A stretch of DNA of 24,718 bases from GCA-2701705 sp036163455 (GTDB taxonomy: Bacteria > Pseudomonadota > Gammaproteobacteria > GCA-002705445 > GCA-002716945), in assembly GCA_036163455.1 (NCBI GenBank), contig JAYZKL010000040.1, positions 1 to 24,718 on the forward strand. Direction: 5' to 3'. Positions 6,990-15,083 of the stretch are shown piece after piece. Position 1 is the first letter of the stretch. The number at the start of each line of letters is the position of its first letter. The notes below the pieces were generated by a model. It was not told the DNA's origin. It saw only the letters and a program-made list of their open reading frames with translations, and searched no databases. Made by a program: the position numbers and the translations under genes.

Positions 6990-7949
6990 ATGATTGTTGT
7001 AACAGGCGGCTCAGGCTTTATAGGTAGCAATTTAGTAGAAGCTCTAAATAAAAATAATTTTAATGAAATCCTCATAGTTGAAGAGTTAGATACTTATAAG
7101 GAGAAGTTTAATAATTTAAAAGGCTTACAATATACAGATTGTGTTAGCAAAGAATCTTTTCTTAATCAGTTACAAACTGCCAACAAATCTTTTGTAAAAA
7201 ATTTAGATTATATTTTTCATCTCGGTGCATGTTCTAAAACAACTGAAAAGGATAGAAATTACATATTATCTACAAACTTTGAATATTCAAAAGATATTTT
7301 AGAATTTTGCGCCAACTCAAAAACCAATTTAACATATGCCTCATCAGCCTCTGTTTATGGTTCAGGTAAAAAATTTGTAGAAGATCCAAGCAATGAATCT
7401 TTTTTAAATTATTATGCAGAATCTAAATTGATGTTTGATAATTATTTTCGGGAGAATCAGTCAAAGATTAGTTCTCAGGTAGTTGGTTTAAGATATTTTA
7501 ATGTCTTTGGGCCTCGTGAACATCACAAGCTTGTAATGTCTAGTGTAATCTATCATTTTTTCAAACAAATTAAAGACAATAATAGAATCAAATTATTTAA
7601 AGGTAGTCATGGGTATAATGATGGCGAGCAAAGGAGAGATTTTATTTTTGTTAATGATACTGTCAATATCAAATTATGGTTTATGAATAATTCTGAAATC
7701 TCTGGCATATATAATATTGGAACAGGTAAAAGCAGAACCTTTAATGATGTTGCTTCAGCTGTTATATCATATTTTAAAAATGGAGAAATAGAATATATAG
7801 ATTTTCCAACAGGTTTAAAAGAACAGTATCAAGCCTTTACTGAAGCTGACACCTCAAAATTAAAATCAGTCGGTTACAACGAAGAATTTACAAGTCTTGA
7901 AAAAGGTGTTTTCGAATATTTAGATTGGCTTTCCAAAGAAAATATATGA
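6990..7949 (+). CDS. hldD: ADP-L-glycero-D-manno-heptose 6-epimerase
   Basis: HldD makes the heptose donor for the LPS inner core. The 319-residue extended short-chain dehydrogenase has the NADP-binding TGGSGFIGSN at residues 5-14, HLGACSKTTE (77-86), the catalytic Ser region YASSASVYG (116-124), the YAESK pair Tyr142/Lys146, RYFNVFGPRE followed by the second conserved lysine (HHK), RRDFIFVNDTV, YNIGTGKSRTF and KEQYQAFTEAD. These match HldD rather than GalE. It overlaps waaF by ATGA, so the two heptose genes are translationally coupled. Confidence 0.95.
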   Translation: MIVVTGGSGFIGSNLVEALNKNNFNEILIVEELDTYKEKFNNLKGLQYTDCVSKESFLNQLQTANKSFVKNLDYIFHLGACSKTTEKDRNYILSTNFEYSKDILEFCANSKTNLTYASSASVYGSGKKFVEDPSNESFLNYYAESKLMFDNYFRENQSKISSQVVGLRYFNVFGPREHHKLVMSSVIYHFFKQIKDNNRIKLFKGSHGYNDGEQRRDFIFVNDTVNIKLWFMNNSEISGIYNIGTGKSRTFNDVASAVISYFKNGEIEYIDFPTGLKEQYQAFTEADTSKLKSVGYNEEFTSLEKGVFEYLDWLSKENI

Positions 7950-8941
7950 GCTCAAATGAAAACATCCTAGTAGTAGCACCATCATGGATTGGTGACTTTG
8001 TTATATCTCAATCTTTATTTAAATATTTAAAATTAAATAATAAAAATTGTCTCATTGATGTAGTAATTAGAGGTAATTTAGTACCGATAGCAAACAAAAT
8101 GTCACAAATTAACAGAAAGTTAGTACTAGATGTCCCTCATGGATCACTGGGCATTTTTTATCGTTATAGACTTGCAAAAGAATTAAGAAATTATTCATAT
8201 CATAAAGCATACATTTTAACTAATAGCTTCAAATCAGCAATAATTCCCTGGTTAGCATATATACCTATTAGAGTTGGATACATAGGAGAGATGAGGTATG
8301 GCTTAATAAATAAAAGATTTTCAGAAAAAAAATTTGAAACATCTATGGTAAATAGATTTTTAAAACTTGCTGATTCAGTATATAAAGAGGATTTACTGCC
8401 AGAACTTACTCTTGATGAGGAAACAAATAAAGAAGTAATTTCAAAGTTTAATATTGATACAGGCAAGAAAAATATATTCCTTTGTCCTGATGCAGAATAT
8501 GGGCCAGCAAAGAGATGGCCATCTGAAAAATGGTATGAACTTGCAAAAATATTAGATTCACTTAACTATAAAGTATATTTTTTAGGAAAATCTGACTTAG
8601 GGTTTGAAAACTTATCTCTTTTATCTAATGTAACTTCCTTACTTAATAAAACAACCGTAGATGAAACTATATATTTATTATCTATAGCAGATTTAGTTAT
8701 CTCCAATGATTCTGGATTAATGCACGTTGCTTCAGCTGTTAGTACTAAAACTTTAGCTATTTTTGGTTCAACATCACCTAAGTATACACCTCCACTGACA
8801 AAGAAAGGGTTTAGCAAGATTGCATATCATAATGTAGATTGTAGTCCATGTTTTAAAAGAAAATGTCCGTATGGGCATCTAAAATGTCTTAATGAAATTG
8901 AAGTGGATGAGATTATGACAGAAGCAGACAATCTTTTATGA
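7946..8941 (+). CDS. waaF: LPS heptosyltransferase II (GT9)
   Basis: Transfers the second heptose to the LPS inner core from ADP-heptose on the cytoplasmic face. The ATG at 7946 forms an ATGA overlap with the hldD stop and gives 331 residues beginning MSSNENILVVAPSWIGDFVISQSLF. A further-upstream in-frame start (7925) lies inside hldD and is not needed. WaaF marks are NSFKSAIIPWLA, RVGYIGEMRYGLIN, CPDAEYGPAKRWP, SNDSGLMHVASAV, FGSTSPKYTPPL and CSPCFKRKCPYGHLKCL. The 3' end overlaps the convergent GT9 gene by 6 bp. Confidence 0.93.
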   Translation: MSSNENILVVAPSWIGDFVISQSLFKYLKLNNKNCLIDVVIRGNLVPIANKMSQINRKLVLDVPHGSLGIFYRYRLAKELRNYSYHKAYILTNSFKSAIIPWLAYIPIRVGYIGEMRYGLINKRFSEKKFETSMVNRFLKLADSVYKEDLLPELTLDEETNKEVISKFNIDTGKKNIFLCPDAEYGPAKRWPSEKWYELAKILDSLNYKVYFLGKSDLGFENLSLLSNVTSLLNKTTVDETIYLLSIADLVISNDSGLMHVASAVSTKTLAIFGSTSPKYTPPLTKKGFSKIAYHNVDCSPCFKRKCPYGHLKCLNEIEVDEIMTEADNLL

Positions 8942-9949
8942 AAAATTCAAAAATTTCTGAATTTCTAAAAGAACCTTCTTTGTGTTAATTGAAATACTTT
9001 TTTTATCGCCACCAATATCACTAAACTCAATTCTTTTATCAAAGTCATTTATTGTTTGCCATCTTAAATGTGTAGACGATTGTTTTATAGGATAAAAAGC
9101 AATGGTTCGTTTATTAAGGGCCCCGGCAACATGTAGTGGTCCGGTTGAACCTGAACAAAATACATCGCAACTATTTATATTATACAATAATTCTTCAATA
9201 CTAGCTGTTGGTTCTATTAAATGAAAATTGACAGAGTCATCTAGTAGTTTTGATAGTGAATCACCAATATTCTTTTCTTTTTTTGAAAAATGAATTATAA
9301 AATTATAATCATCAAATCTTCTTAAACCATTACAAATATCAGCATATGTTTCTATAGGTATATTTTTTGATGAACCACCCGTTCCAGGATGTATAAAAAT
9401 AATCTTTTTCTCTGGTTTTAAACTATATTTTTGAGCAAACTCTTCCTTTTTTATTATTTCTTTTTTAGAGTCTAAGATAAGGTATGGAGCCCCATCCATT
9501 TCTTTAAGTTCATTTCTAATAAATGTTTCTAAAAACTCAAAGATAAGGTCAGTATTATATTCATGTTCAGGTTTTTTAGATTTTGATCTACTTTGTTTAA
9601 TCTTATGATTATAAAAAAATTGTGCTAATTTAGTCGCTGGAGCAATCCTTATAGGTATATTTGCACTTTTTAAAGCATAGCCAATTCTAAACGTCGAGAA
9701 GAATGATATAGCTGCATCAAACCTTTCTTCTTGTATTATTTTTTTTAGAGTAAATACATTTTGGTCAACAATGAATTTATCAATAAAAGGACAATGTTCT
9801 GCTAAAGGCCAAAATTCCTTGTCAATTAAACATGTTATTTCTGTTTGAGGTAAGTTCTTTTTTAGATAAGATAAGGCCGGCCAAGTTAACATAAAGTCAC
9901 CTAACTTATCATTTCTAACAACAAGAATTTTTTTTATTCCTGAATCCAT
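8936..9949 (-). CDS. Glycosyltransferase family 9 (heptosyltransferase-like)
   Basis: A 337-residue GT9-family protein, probably adding a sugar to the LPS core. The N-terminal Rossmann opening is KKILVVRNDKLGDFMLTWPAL (residues 6-26). The donor-side half has IFIHPGTGGSSKNIPIETYADI and CDVFCSGSTGPLHVAGAL, where the family has (S/G)DSGPLH. It has no CSPC cysteine cluster like WaaF and the later GT9, so it is a separate subfamily. Its acceptor and donor are unknown. It starts 3 bp after the UDP-glucuronate decarboxylase gene and is surely in its operon. The 3' end overlaps waaF by 6 bp. Confidence 0.85.
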   Translation of the reverse strand: MDSGIKKILVVRNDKLGDFMLTWPALSYLKKNLPQTEITCLIDKEFWPLAEHCPFIDKFIVDQNVFTLKKIIQEERFDAAISFFSTFRIGYALKSANIPIRIAPATKLAQFFYNHKIKQSRSKSKKPEHEYNTDLIFEFLETFIRNELKEMDGAPYLILDSKKEIIKKEEFAQKYSLKPEKKIIFIHPGTGGSSKNIPIETYADICNGLRRFDDYNFIIHFSKKEKNIGDSLSKLLDDSVNFHLIEPTASIEELLYNINSCDVFCSGSTGPLHVAGALNKRTIAFYPIKQSSTHLRWQTINDFDKRIEFSDIGGDKKSISINTKKVLLEIQKFLNFS

Positions 9950-9952
9950 TAG

Positions 9953-10888
9953 TTATTTTAGTTGTGTTTTGAAATACTTAATTGTTTCTTTTAGGCCATC
10001 ATCAATTTCAATATTAGGAGTCCAATCAAGAATTTTTTTTGCTTCACTAATATCTGGCTTCCTTCTAATAGGGTCATCAAGAGGTAAATCTTTATTAATA
10101 ATCTTAGACTTAGAGTCTGTAAGTTCTATAATTTTTTTTGCTAAATCTATGATTTTTAATTCCGTAGGATTGCCTAGATTTATTGGGCCGATATTTTCTC
10201 TTGATGAATCCATCATTTTTTGTAGACCAGATACTAAGTCATCTATGTAACAAAATGAACGAGTTTGTTCTCCATTCCCATATACGGTTAAATCCGTATT
10301 TTGTAAGGCTTGCATTATAAAATTACTAACAACTCTTCCATCATTAGGATGCATTTTAGGACCATATGTATTAAATATTCTTACTACTTTAATTTCTAAA
10401 TCATGCTGACGATAATAGTCAAAAAAAAGAGTCTCAGCACATCTCTTACCTTCATCATAACAGCTACGTGGGCCAATTGGATTAACGTTCCCCCAGTATT
10501 TTTCATTTTGAGGGTGCTTTTCAGGGTCTCCATAAACCTCAGACGTTGAAGCCTGAAGAATTTTTACATCAATTCTTTTTGCAAGCCCTAACATATTAAT
10601 TGCTCCATGAACACTTGTCTTAGTTGTTTGAACAGGATCATGTTGATAATGAATCGGTGAAGCCGGGCATGCTAAATTAAAAATTTCATCAACTTCTACA
10701 TATAATGGGAAACAAATGTCATGGCGAACCATTTCAAAATAAGGATTAGAAAATAAATCACTTATATTTTTTTTTGTACCAGTAAAATAATTATCTATGC
10801 ATAGAACATCATTGCCATCTTCAATAAGCTTCTTACATAAATGAGAACCAATAAATCCAGCTCCCCCTGTTACTAAGATTTTTTTCAT
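9953..10888 (-). CDS. UDP-glucuronate decarboxylase (UDP-xylose synthase)
   Basis: An NAD-dependent extended SDR that converts UDP-glucuronate to UDP-xylose. In 311 residues it has GGAGFIGSH (8-16), NLACPASPIHYQ (71-82), DPVQTTKTSVHGAINMLGLA (84-103), the catalytic ASTSEVYGD (113-121), NVNPIGPRSCYDEGKR with Tyr144 and Lys148, and RIFNTYGPKMHPNDGRVVSNFI across adjacent segments. These are close to the UXS consensus and unlike UDP-glucose epimerases. An AAGGA ribosome binding site is 10 nt before the ATG, and a TATAAA (minus strand, 10920-10915) could be the -10. The next gene is a GT9 enzyme. Its substrate needs UDP-glucose dehydrogenase, which is not in this window. Confidence 0.92.
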   Translation of the reverse strand: MKKILVTGGAGFIGSHLCKKLIEDGNDVLCIDNYFTGTKKNISDLFSNPYFEMVRHDICFPLYVEVDEIFNLACPASPIHYQHDPVQTTKTSVHGAINMLGLAKRIDVKILQASTSEVYGDPEKHPQNEKYWGNVNPIGPRSCYDEGKRCAETLFFDYYRQHDLEIKVVRIFNTYGPKMHPNDGRVVSNFIMQALQNTDLTVYGNGEQTRSFCYIDDLVSGLQKMMDSSRENIGPINLGNPTELKIIDLAKKIIELTDSKSKIINKDLPLDDPIRRKPDISEAKKILDWTPNIEIDDGLKETIKYFKTQLK

Positions 10889-10944
10889 TAAATAGATGTC
10901 CTTGGTTTAATTATTTTATACAATACATTAATCTTAGTATTTTT

Positions 10945-10952
10945 GCTATAAT
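10945..10952 (+). promoter_or_regulatory. Extended -10 of the GT4-GT2 operon (part of TGCTATAAT)
   Basis: TGCTATAAT (10944-10952) is a perfect extended -10, with no convincing -35 at 16-18 bp. Thirteen bases separate it from the ATG at 10966, predicting a leader of about 6-8 nt. The whole divergent gap is only 77 bp and also serves the minus-strand decarboxylase gene. Confidence 0.5.
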
Positions 10953-10965
10953 AATCTAAGCTTAT

Positions 10966-12063
10966 ATGAATAAGATATTAGCCATTTGTACTTCACCAGA
11001 TAAGGGTGGACTTGAACTATACTTTGTTAAGTTAACTCAATATTATCATTCCTATCATCAATCTGTTTTACCAGTATGTAAAAAGAATTCTGAAATTGAA
11101 AAACTAGTTTCTCCGGAAGCATTTTTAGTTAATAAGATTAATCTCTTCAATATTTTTTTTTATGCTAAAAAATTAGCAAAAATAGTGGATCAGAGTGGCA
11201 TAAAAGTTATCCATGTTAGTTGGACAAAAGATATTTTATTAGCAGTATTAACTAAAAAATTATGTAAAGCAAAAGTTACTTTGATTTACTATAGGCAGAT
11301 GAAGATTACTAGAATGAAAAATGACTTCTACCATAGATTTCTTTATCAGAACTTAGATCTTATTTTAGTAATTACTGACAAATTAATGGCTGAAGCTAAA
11401 AAGTTTTTTCCTGTTCCTGGCATGAGAATAAAAAAATTAACCTATGGAATACAAAAACTTATTCCAGAACTTAATCAAAAAACTAAATTTTTTGAGAACA
11501 ATAGCCTTAATCCTGATTTATTAACACTTGGCATTTTTTCGAGAATAGAAGATCAGAAGGGTCAGCATTTAGTCATAAAAGCAATGAAAAAAATAAAATC
11601 TAATATTCAATTAATAATGGTTGGCCATATCATGAATAATGATTACAAAGAAATTTTGGATAAACTAATCAACAAATTTGATCTATCTAACTCTGTTAAA
11701 TTTATTCCACATTCAAACCAAGCAATGGCCCTCATGCCTTTTTGTGATTTAATAATACTCCCAACATACGAAGAAACTTTTGGTCTTGTAGTTGCAGAAG
11801 CAATGATAATGGGTGTGCCAGTTATTGGCAGTAATGCTGGAGGAGTGCCTGAAATCATTGAAGATGGACATAATGGGTTACTATTTAAAAGTAAAGATTC
11901 TGATAATCTTGCAGAAAAAATTTTAATGCTTGTAAATGATAAAGAATTAAGGAGAAAACTAGCACAAAATGCTAAAGTGTATGCTGAAGAAACTTATGAT
12001 TATCAAAACCATTTTAATTTATTAGATGATTATATTAAAAATTTAAGAGCTGAATATGAATAA
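10966..12063 (+). CDS. Glycosyltransferase family 4 (GT-B)
   Basis: A 365-residue retaining-type GT-B transferase. Its N-terminal acceptor domain opens with ILAICTSPDKGGLELYFVKL (Gly-Gly-x-Glu loop). The donor domain starts near LGIFSRIEDQKGQHLVIKA. The nucleotide-sugar motif EX7E is Glu270/Glu278 in PTYEETFGLVVAEA, followed by GVPVIGSNAGGVPEII. No membrane segment is obvious. It overlaps the next gene by 8 bp (ATGAATAA). Sitting between the UDP-xylose synthase and a WaaE-like enzyme, it probably builds the LPS core or a linked glycan. Donor and acceptor cannot be named. Confidence 0.88.
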   Translation: MNKILAICTSPDKGGLELYFVKLTQYYHSYHQSVLPVCKKNSEIEKLVSPEAFLVNKINLFNIFFYAKKLAKIVDQSGIKVIHVSWTKDILLAVLTKKLCKAKVTLIYYRQMKITRMKNDFYHRFLYQNLDLILVITDKLMAEAKKFFPVPGMRIKKLTYGIQKLIPELNQKTKFFENNSLNPDLLTLGIFSRIEDQKGQHLVIKAMKKIKSNIQLIMVGHIMNNDYKEILDKLINKFDLSNSVKFIPHSNQAMALMPFCDLIILPTYEETFGLVVAEAMIMGVPVIGSNAGGVPEIIEDGHNGLLFKSKDSDNLAEKILMLVNDKELRRKLAQNAKVYAEETYDYQNHFNLLDDYIKNLRAEYE

Positions 12064-12841
12064 AATAAGTGGAACAATTATTACTCTTAATAATGAAACT
12101 CAAATAGAAAGTTGTATTTTATCTCTTCAATCTATTTGTAATGAAATTATTGTTGTTGATTCGCTTAGTCTTGATGGGACTAGAGAAATAGCAAAAAAAC
12201 TTGGTGCTCAAGTTATTGAACAAGATTTTCTTGGTGATGGACCTCAAAAAGCATTTGCGTCAAACTTTGCAAAGAATGATTGGGTATTTAGTTTAGATGC
12301 AGATGAAAAATTAGAAGATGACTTAATTAAATTTGTTAATGGGCTTGATTTAGAAGGAAGTCAATATGATGGTTACTCTTTTAGAAGAAGAAATTTTGCT
12401 GGTAAAAAATGGATAAAGGCTGCAGGCTTTTACCCCGACAGAGTAGTTCGTCTGTACAATAGAAAATTGACAAACTATCATGATCGGACATCTCATTCAT
12501 ATGTGTCTACGAAAAATCAATTTAAATCAGATTGTCATATAACCCACCATACTTATTCATCTTATACTGAATGGGTTGACAAAATAAATTTTTATAGCAC
12601 TCAAAGCGCAAAGACATTGCATTCTCAAGGAGTAAAGCCATCAAATATTCGACCAATCACACACTCATTTTTTGCTTTATTAAAAAAACTTTTTATCAAA
12701 GGAGGAATTTTTCAAGGTATTGATGGTTTTACTGTTGCAATCACTACTATGTTTAATACATATATGAAATATGTAAAGCTGAATGAACTTTATGATAATA
12801 AGAAAAAGCCAGATGAGCATTTCCCAAAAAAAACTAAATAA
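12056..12841 (+). CDS. Glycosyltransferase family 2, WaaE-like
   Basis: A 261-residue GT-A enzyme resembling the WaaE/KdtX group, which adds a beta-glucose to heptose I of the LPS core. Visible motifs are SGTIITLNNE (5-14), VVDSLSLDGT (33-42), GDGPQKAFAS, the DXD-type LDADEKL (80-86), GYSFRRRNFAGKKWIKAAGFYPDRVVRLY in parts, and the late HITHHTYSS. The C-terminal 60 residues hold a hydrophobic stretch around GFTVAITTMFNTYMKYV, in the place where family members have a membrane-associated tail. It is coupled to the preceding GT4 and overlaps the convergent gene by 8 bp. The sugar specificity is inferred only. Confidence 0.85.
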   Translation: MNKISGTIITLNNETQIESCILSLQSICNEIIVVDSLSLDGTREIAKKLGAQVIEQDFLGDGPQKAFASNFAKNDWVFSLDADEKLEDDLIKFVNGLDLEGSQYDGYSFRRRNFAGKKWIKAAGFYPDRVVRLYNRKLTNYHDRTSHSYVSTKNQFKSDCHITHHTYSSYTEWVDKINFYSTQSAKTLHSQGVKPSNIRPITHSFFALLKKLFIKGGIFQGIDGFTVAITTMFNTYMKYVKLNELYDNKKKPDEHFPKKTK

Positions 12842-13418
12842 AAAGTAGATCCTCTTTTGTATCAATATCCTTAAGAGTTTGTAAAACCTTATAACTTTCA
12901 CCAAGCGAATCTAAAAGATTTTTTATTTGTATAAACTCATTATTTTTAATTAAATCTAGAGAATCTTCATTAAATAATTTTAGTCCAAACAAATAAAACC
13001 CGCCGTCTCTTGAAGGACCTACTACATAGTTATTTTTTTCTAAGAATTCCATTGCCATTAGAATAATATTTTTGTTTAATGACGGTATATCTGAACCAAC
13101 TAAAATAATATTTTGAGATTTTCTTGATTCAGAAAGTATACAGTTTGACATCCTTTCATTGAGTGTATTTCCAATTTGGCTAACTAAATTTATCTTATAA
13201 TCTAAAAAAATATTTTTAAAGAAAATATGATTATAATTTGGATAAACCCATAAATTGATTGATGTATCTTTAATTTCTCTAGTCTCATTTAAAATATTGA
13301 GAATCATATGTTTGCTAATAAAAGTTCTTTCATCTTTTGTTAATAGATCACCTAGACGGCTTTTAGGGTCAGCAGTAAAAGGGCATTTTGTTAATATATT
13401 TATTGAAGTCTTTATCAA
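12834..13418 (-). CDS. TIGR04282/DUF2064-family glycosyltransferase (arsenosugar-associated)
   Basis: A 194-residue nucleotidyltransferase/GT-A-like protein. NILTKCPFTADPKSRLGDLL near the start matches the family's P-x-x-GxxKTRL nucleotide loop. GNTLNERM, VGSDIPSLN and VGPSRDGGFYLFGL follow the DUF2064 pattern. Proteins of this family are proposed, from gene neighbourhoods, to act in arsenosugar biosynthesis; their chemistry is not firmly shown. The start is TTG at 13418, forming TTGA with the upstream stop. It is supported by a strong AAGGAG seven or so bases before it, the clearest ribosome binding site in the window. Last gene of the arsS operon; the 3' end overlaps the GT2 gene by 8 bp. 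Confidence 0.83.
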   Translation of the reverse strand: MIKTSINILTKCPFTADPKSRLGDLLTKDERTFISKHMILNILNETREIKDTSINLWVYPNYNHIFFKNIFLDYKINLVSQIGNTLNERMSNCILSESRKSQNIILVGSDIPSLNKNIILMAMEFLEKNNYVVGPSRDGGFYLFGLKLFNEDSLDLIKNNEFIQIKNLLDSLGESYKVLQTLKDIDTKEDLLFI

Positions 13419-14080
13419 TAGTATCTCCTTAATATCCTTGTACTTAATCCAAGTGCATATAAAATTCTAAATAATCTCATTTTGAAAACCGTTAAATAGA
13501 AACCATCTTTTTCCCATTTCCTTGTGGAGGTCATGATATTTGATTTTATAATTAGTGGATTAGAAATTTTTTTTAAAGATTTACATATTGCTAAATCTTC
13601 CATTAGTTCTAAATTTGGGAAACCTTTTATTTGTTCAAAAACTTCTTTTTTTATAAAAATTCCTTGATCGCCTGTTGCATAGTTAAAAATATAAGATCTT
13701 AAATTTATGCATGTTTCTAAGATTTTATATTTGAAAGTATTTTGAGACAATTCTAAAGAAAAGAAACCCCAGTTAAATTTATTTTTATTATCTTTTAATC
13801 TCATTACATTTTCTTCTGATATAAATGTATCTGCATGTAAAAATAATAAAACCTCTCCTTTTGAAACATTTGCTCCAGCATTTAATTGGTAGGATCGATT
13901 TGGATTAACTATAATTAGTTTGTCAACTAAATCTCTAATTAGAGAACACGTATTATCTGTACTCTTCCCATCTACAACAATAATTTCACAAACCTTTTTC
14001 TTCCTAAGATTTTGAAGGTTGCTAACAGTATCAAGAATTATTTTTGATTCATTGAGTGTAGGGATAATTATAGAAATCAT
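13415..14080 (-). CDS. TIGR04283-family GT2 glycosyltransferase (arsenosugar-associated)
   Basis: A 221-residue GT2 enzyme that fits the TIGR04283 pattern closely. ISIIIPTLNE opens the protein, VVDGKSTDNT (35-44) binds the nucleotide, and NRSYQLNAGA is at 61-70. LLFLHADT (78-85) replaces the usual DXD. NYATGDQGIFIKK, GFPNLELMEDLAICKSLKK and TSTRKWEKDGF complete the family marks. The family is assigned to arsenosugar biosynthesis by co-occurrence with arsS and presumably glycosylates the dimethylarsinoyl-ribose product. That role is inferred. It starts 10 bp after arsS and overlaps the next gene by 4 bp. Confidence 0.9.
   Translation of the reverse strand: MISIIIPTLNESKIILDTVSNLQNLRKKKVCEIIVVDGKSTDNTCSLIRDLVDKLIIVNPNRSYQLNAGANVSKGEVLLFLHADTFISEENVMRLKDNKNKFNWGFFSLELSQNTFKYKILETCINLRSYIFNYATGDQGIFIKKEVFEQIKGFPNLELMEDLAICKSLKKISNPLIIKSNIMTSTRKWEKDGFYLTVFKMRLFRILYALGLSTRILRRYY
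13419..13431 (-). promoter_or_regulatory. Strong ribosome binding site selecting a TTG start
   Basis: On the minus strand AAGGAGATACTA stands immediately before the TTG at 13418. It is inside the 3' end of the upstream gene and close to its stop, so it probably lets terminating ribosomes restart. Nearly all other genes here lack such a clear site. Confidence 0.7.
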
Positions 14081-14090
14081 ATAAAGAATT

Positions 14091-15044
14091 TTACGTTAGA
14101 GTTCCAGTACAACTGCTGCCACTACCCGCAGTACATCCATAACAATGATCAGCAACATTTATTTTTAATTGATTTAAATCATCTTTTTTAATCGTGCTTA
14201 TATGTTGTTTTTTATTTTTTGATAATCCAATATTTAACATCTGGTTAAAGTCACAATTATATAAATATCCTTTATAATCTACGCTTAGTAATTTCTTACA
14301 CATAACATTATTTAAGGCTTCATTTGAAAATGATTCTTTTAATATAGATAAATATTTATTGAAGAGGCCTTTTGAAATTAAAGTGCTGCCAAATCTAGCG
14401 ATAGGCATATTGGTAATAGTGTATAGGCTGTTGAAATGAATACCATATTCTTTTTTTAATTTTTTTTTGTATTCTGATTGCAATTTAGATTGGTTGGGTG
14501 GCAGCTGAGTTCCTTGAGGATTAAAAACTAAATTTAGTATTAAATTATTTTCAATACCATAGCCTAGACTATTTAAAATTTTTAATGCTTCTATACTTTG
14601 AAAAAAAACTCCTTTACCTCTTTGGGCATCAACATTTTCTTTTTGATAGCATGGTAGGGAAGCAATAATTTCAACATTATTCTTTGCTAAATAATCTGCT
14701 AGATTTTGATTTTTTAATTCTAATAATATAGTTAGATTGCATCTATCTATCACATGACAGTTCAATTCTTTTGCGCTCTTTACTAAAAATCTAAAATGCG
14801 GATTTAGTTCCGGCGCCCCTCCAGTGATATCTATAATCTTAATTTTATTTAGCCTTATGAAATTGAGAATTTCTTTCATAGTTCTGATATTCATCATTTC
14901 TTTTCTTTTTGGCCCTGCGTTTACATGGCAATGAAGACAGCTTTGATTGCATTTGTATCCAAGATTAATCTGTAAAGTATCAAGTTTTTCCCTGTAAATA
15001 TCAGGGAATTCAGTCTTTTGTATTAATGGGTAAATCTCATGCAT
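14091..15044 (-). CDS. arsS: Arsenosugar biosynthesis radical SAM protein ArsS-like
   Basis: ArsS uses a SAM-derived 5'-deoxyadenosyl radical to join dimethylarsenite to the deoxyadenosyl group, the step that makes arsenoribosides. From the ATG at 15044 the protein has 317 residues. LDTLQINLGYKCNQSCLHC carries the cluster-binding CX3CX2C at Cys32, 36 and 39, followed by HVNAGPKR. IIDITGGAPELNPHFR follows, then the C-terminal (DUF3641-type) region with YLYNCDFNQMLNIG and the Cys-rich end DHCYGCTAGSGSSCTG, a very characteristic ArsS ending. An in-frame TTG at 15116 would add 24 residues but lies inside tldD, so I prefer the ATG. No methyltransferase (ArsM) is in the window. Confidence 0.9.
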   Translation of the reverse strand: MHEIYPLIQKTEFPDIYREKLDTLQINLGYKCNQSCLHCHVNAGPKRKEMMNIRTMKEILNFIRLNKIKIIDITGGAPELNPHFRFLVKSAKELNCHVIDRCNLTILLELKNQNLADYLAKNNVEIIASLPCYQKENVDAQRGKGVFFQSIEALKILNSLGYGIENNLILNLVFNPQGTQLPPNQSKLQSEYKKKLKKEYGIHFNSLYTITNMPIARFGSTLISKGLFNKYLSILKESFSNEALNNVMCKKLLSVDYKGYLYNCDFNQMLNIGLSKNKKQHISTIKKDDLNQLKINVADHCYGCTAGSGSSCTGTLT

Positions 15045-15057
15045 CAGTATCTTTAGG

Positions 15058-15068
15058 ATGTTACAATA
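15058..15068. promoter_or_regulatory. Overlapping divergent -10 elements of tldD and arsS
   Basis: On plus, TGTTACAAT (15059-15067) is an extended -10, 16 bp before the tldD ATG. On minus, TATTGT (15068-15063) or TAACAT (15063-15058) could serve arsS, 13-18 bp before its ATG. The whole gap between the two start codons is 39 bp, so both promoters must share bases, and polymerase binding would be mutually exclusive. The predicted plus start near 15074 lies beyond a GTG at 15069 and supports the ATG at 15084 as the tldD start. Confidence 0.45.
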
Positions 15069-15083
15069 GTGATTTATATCTTT

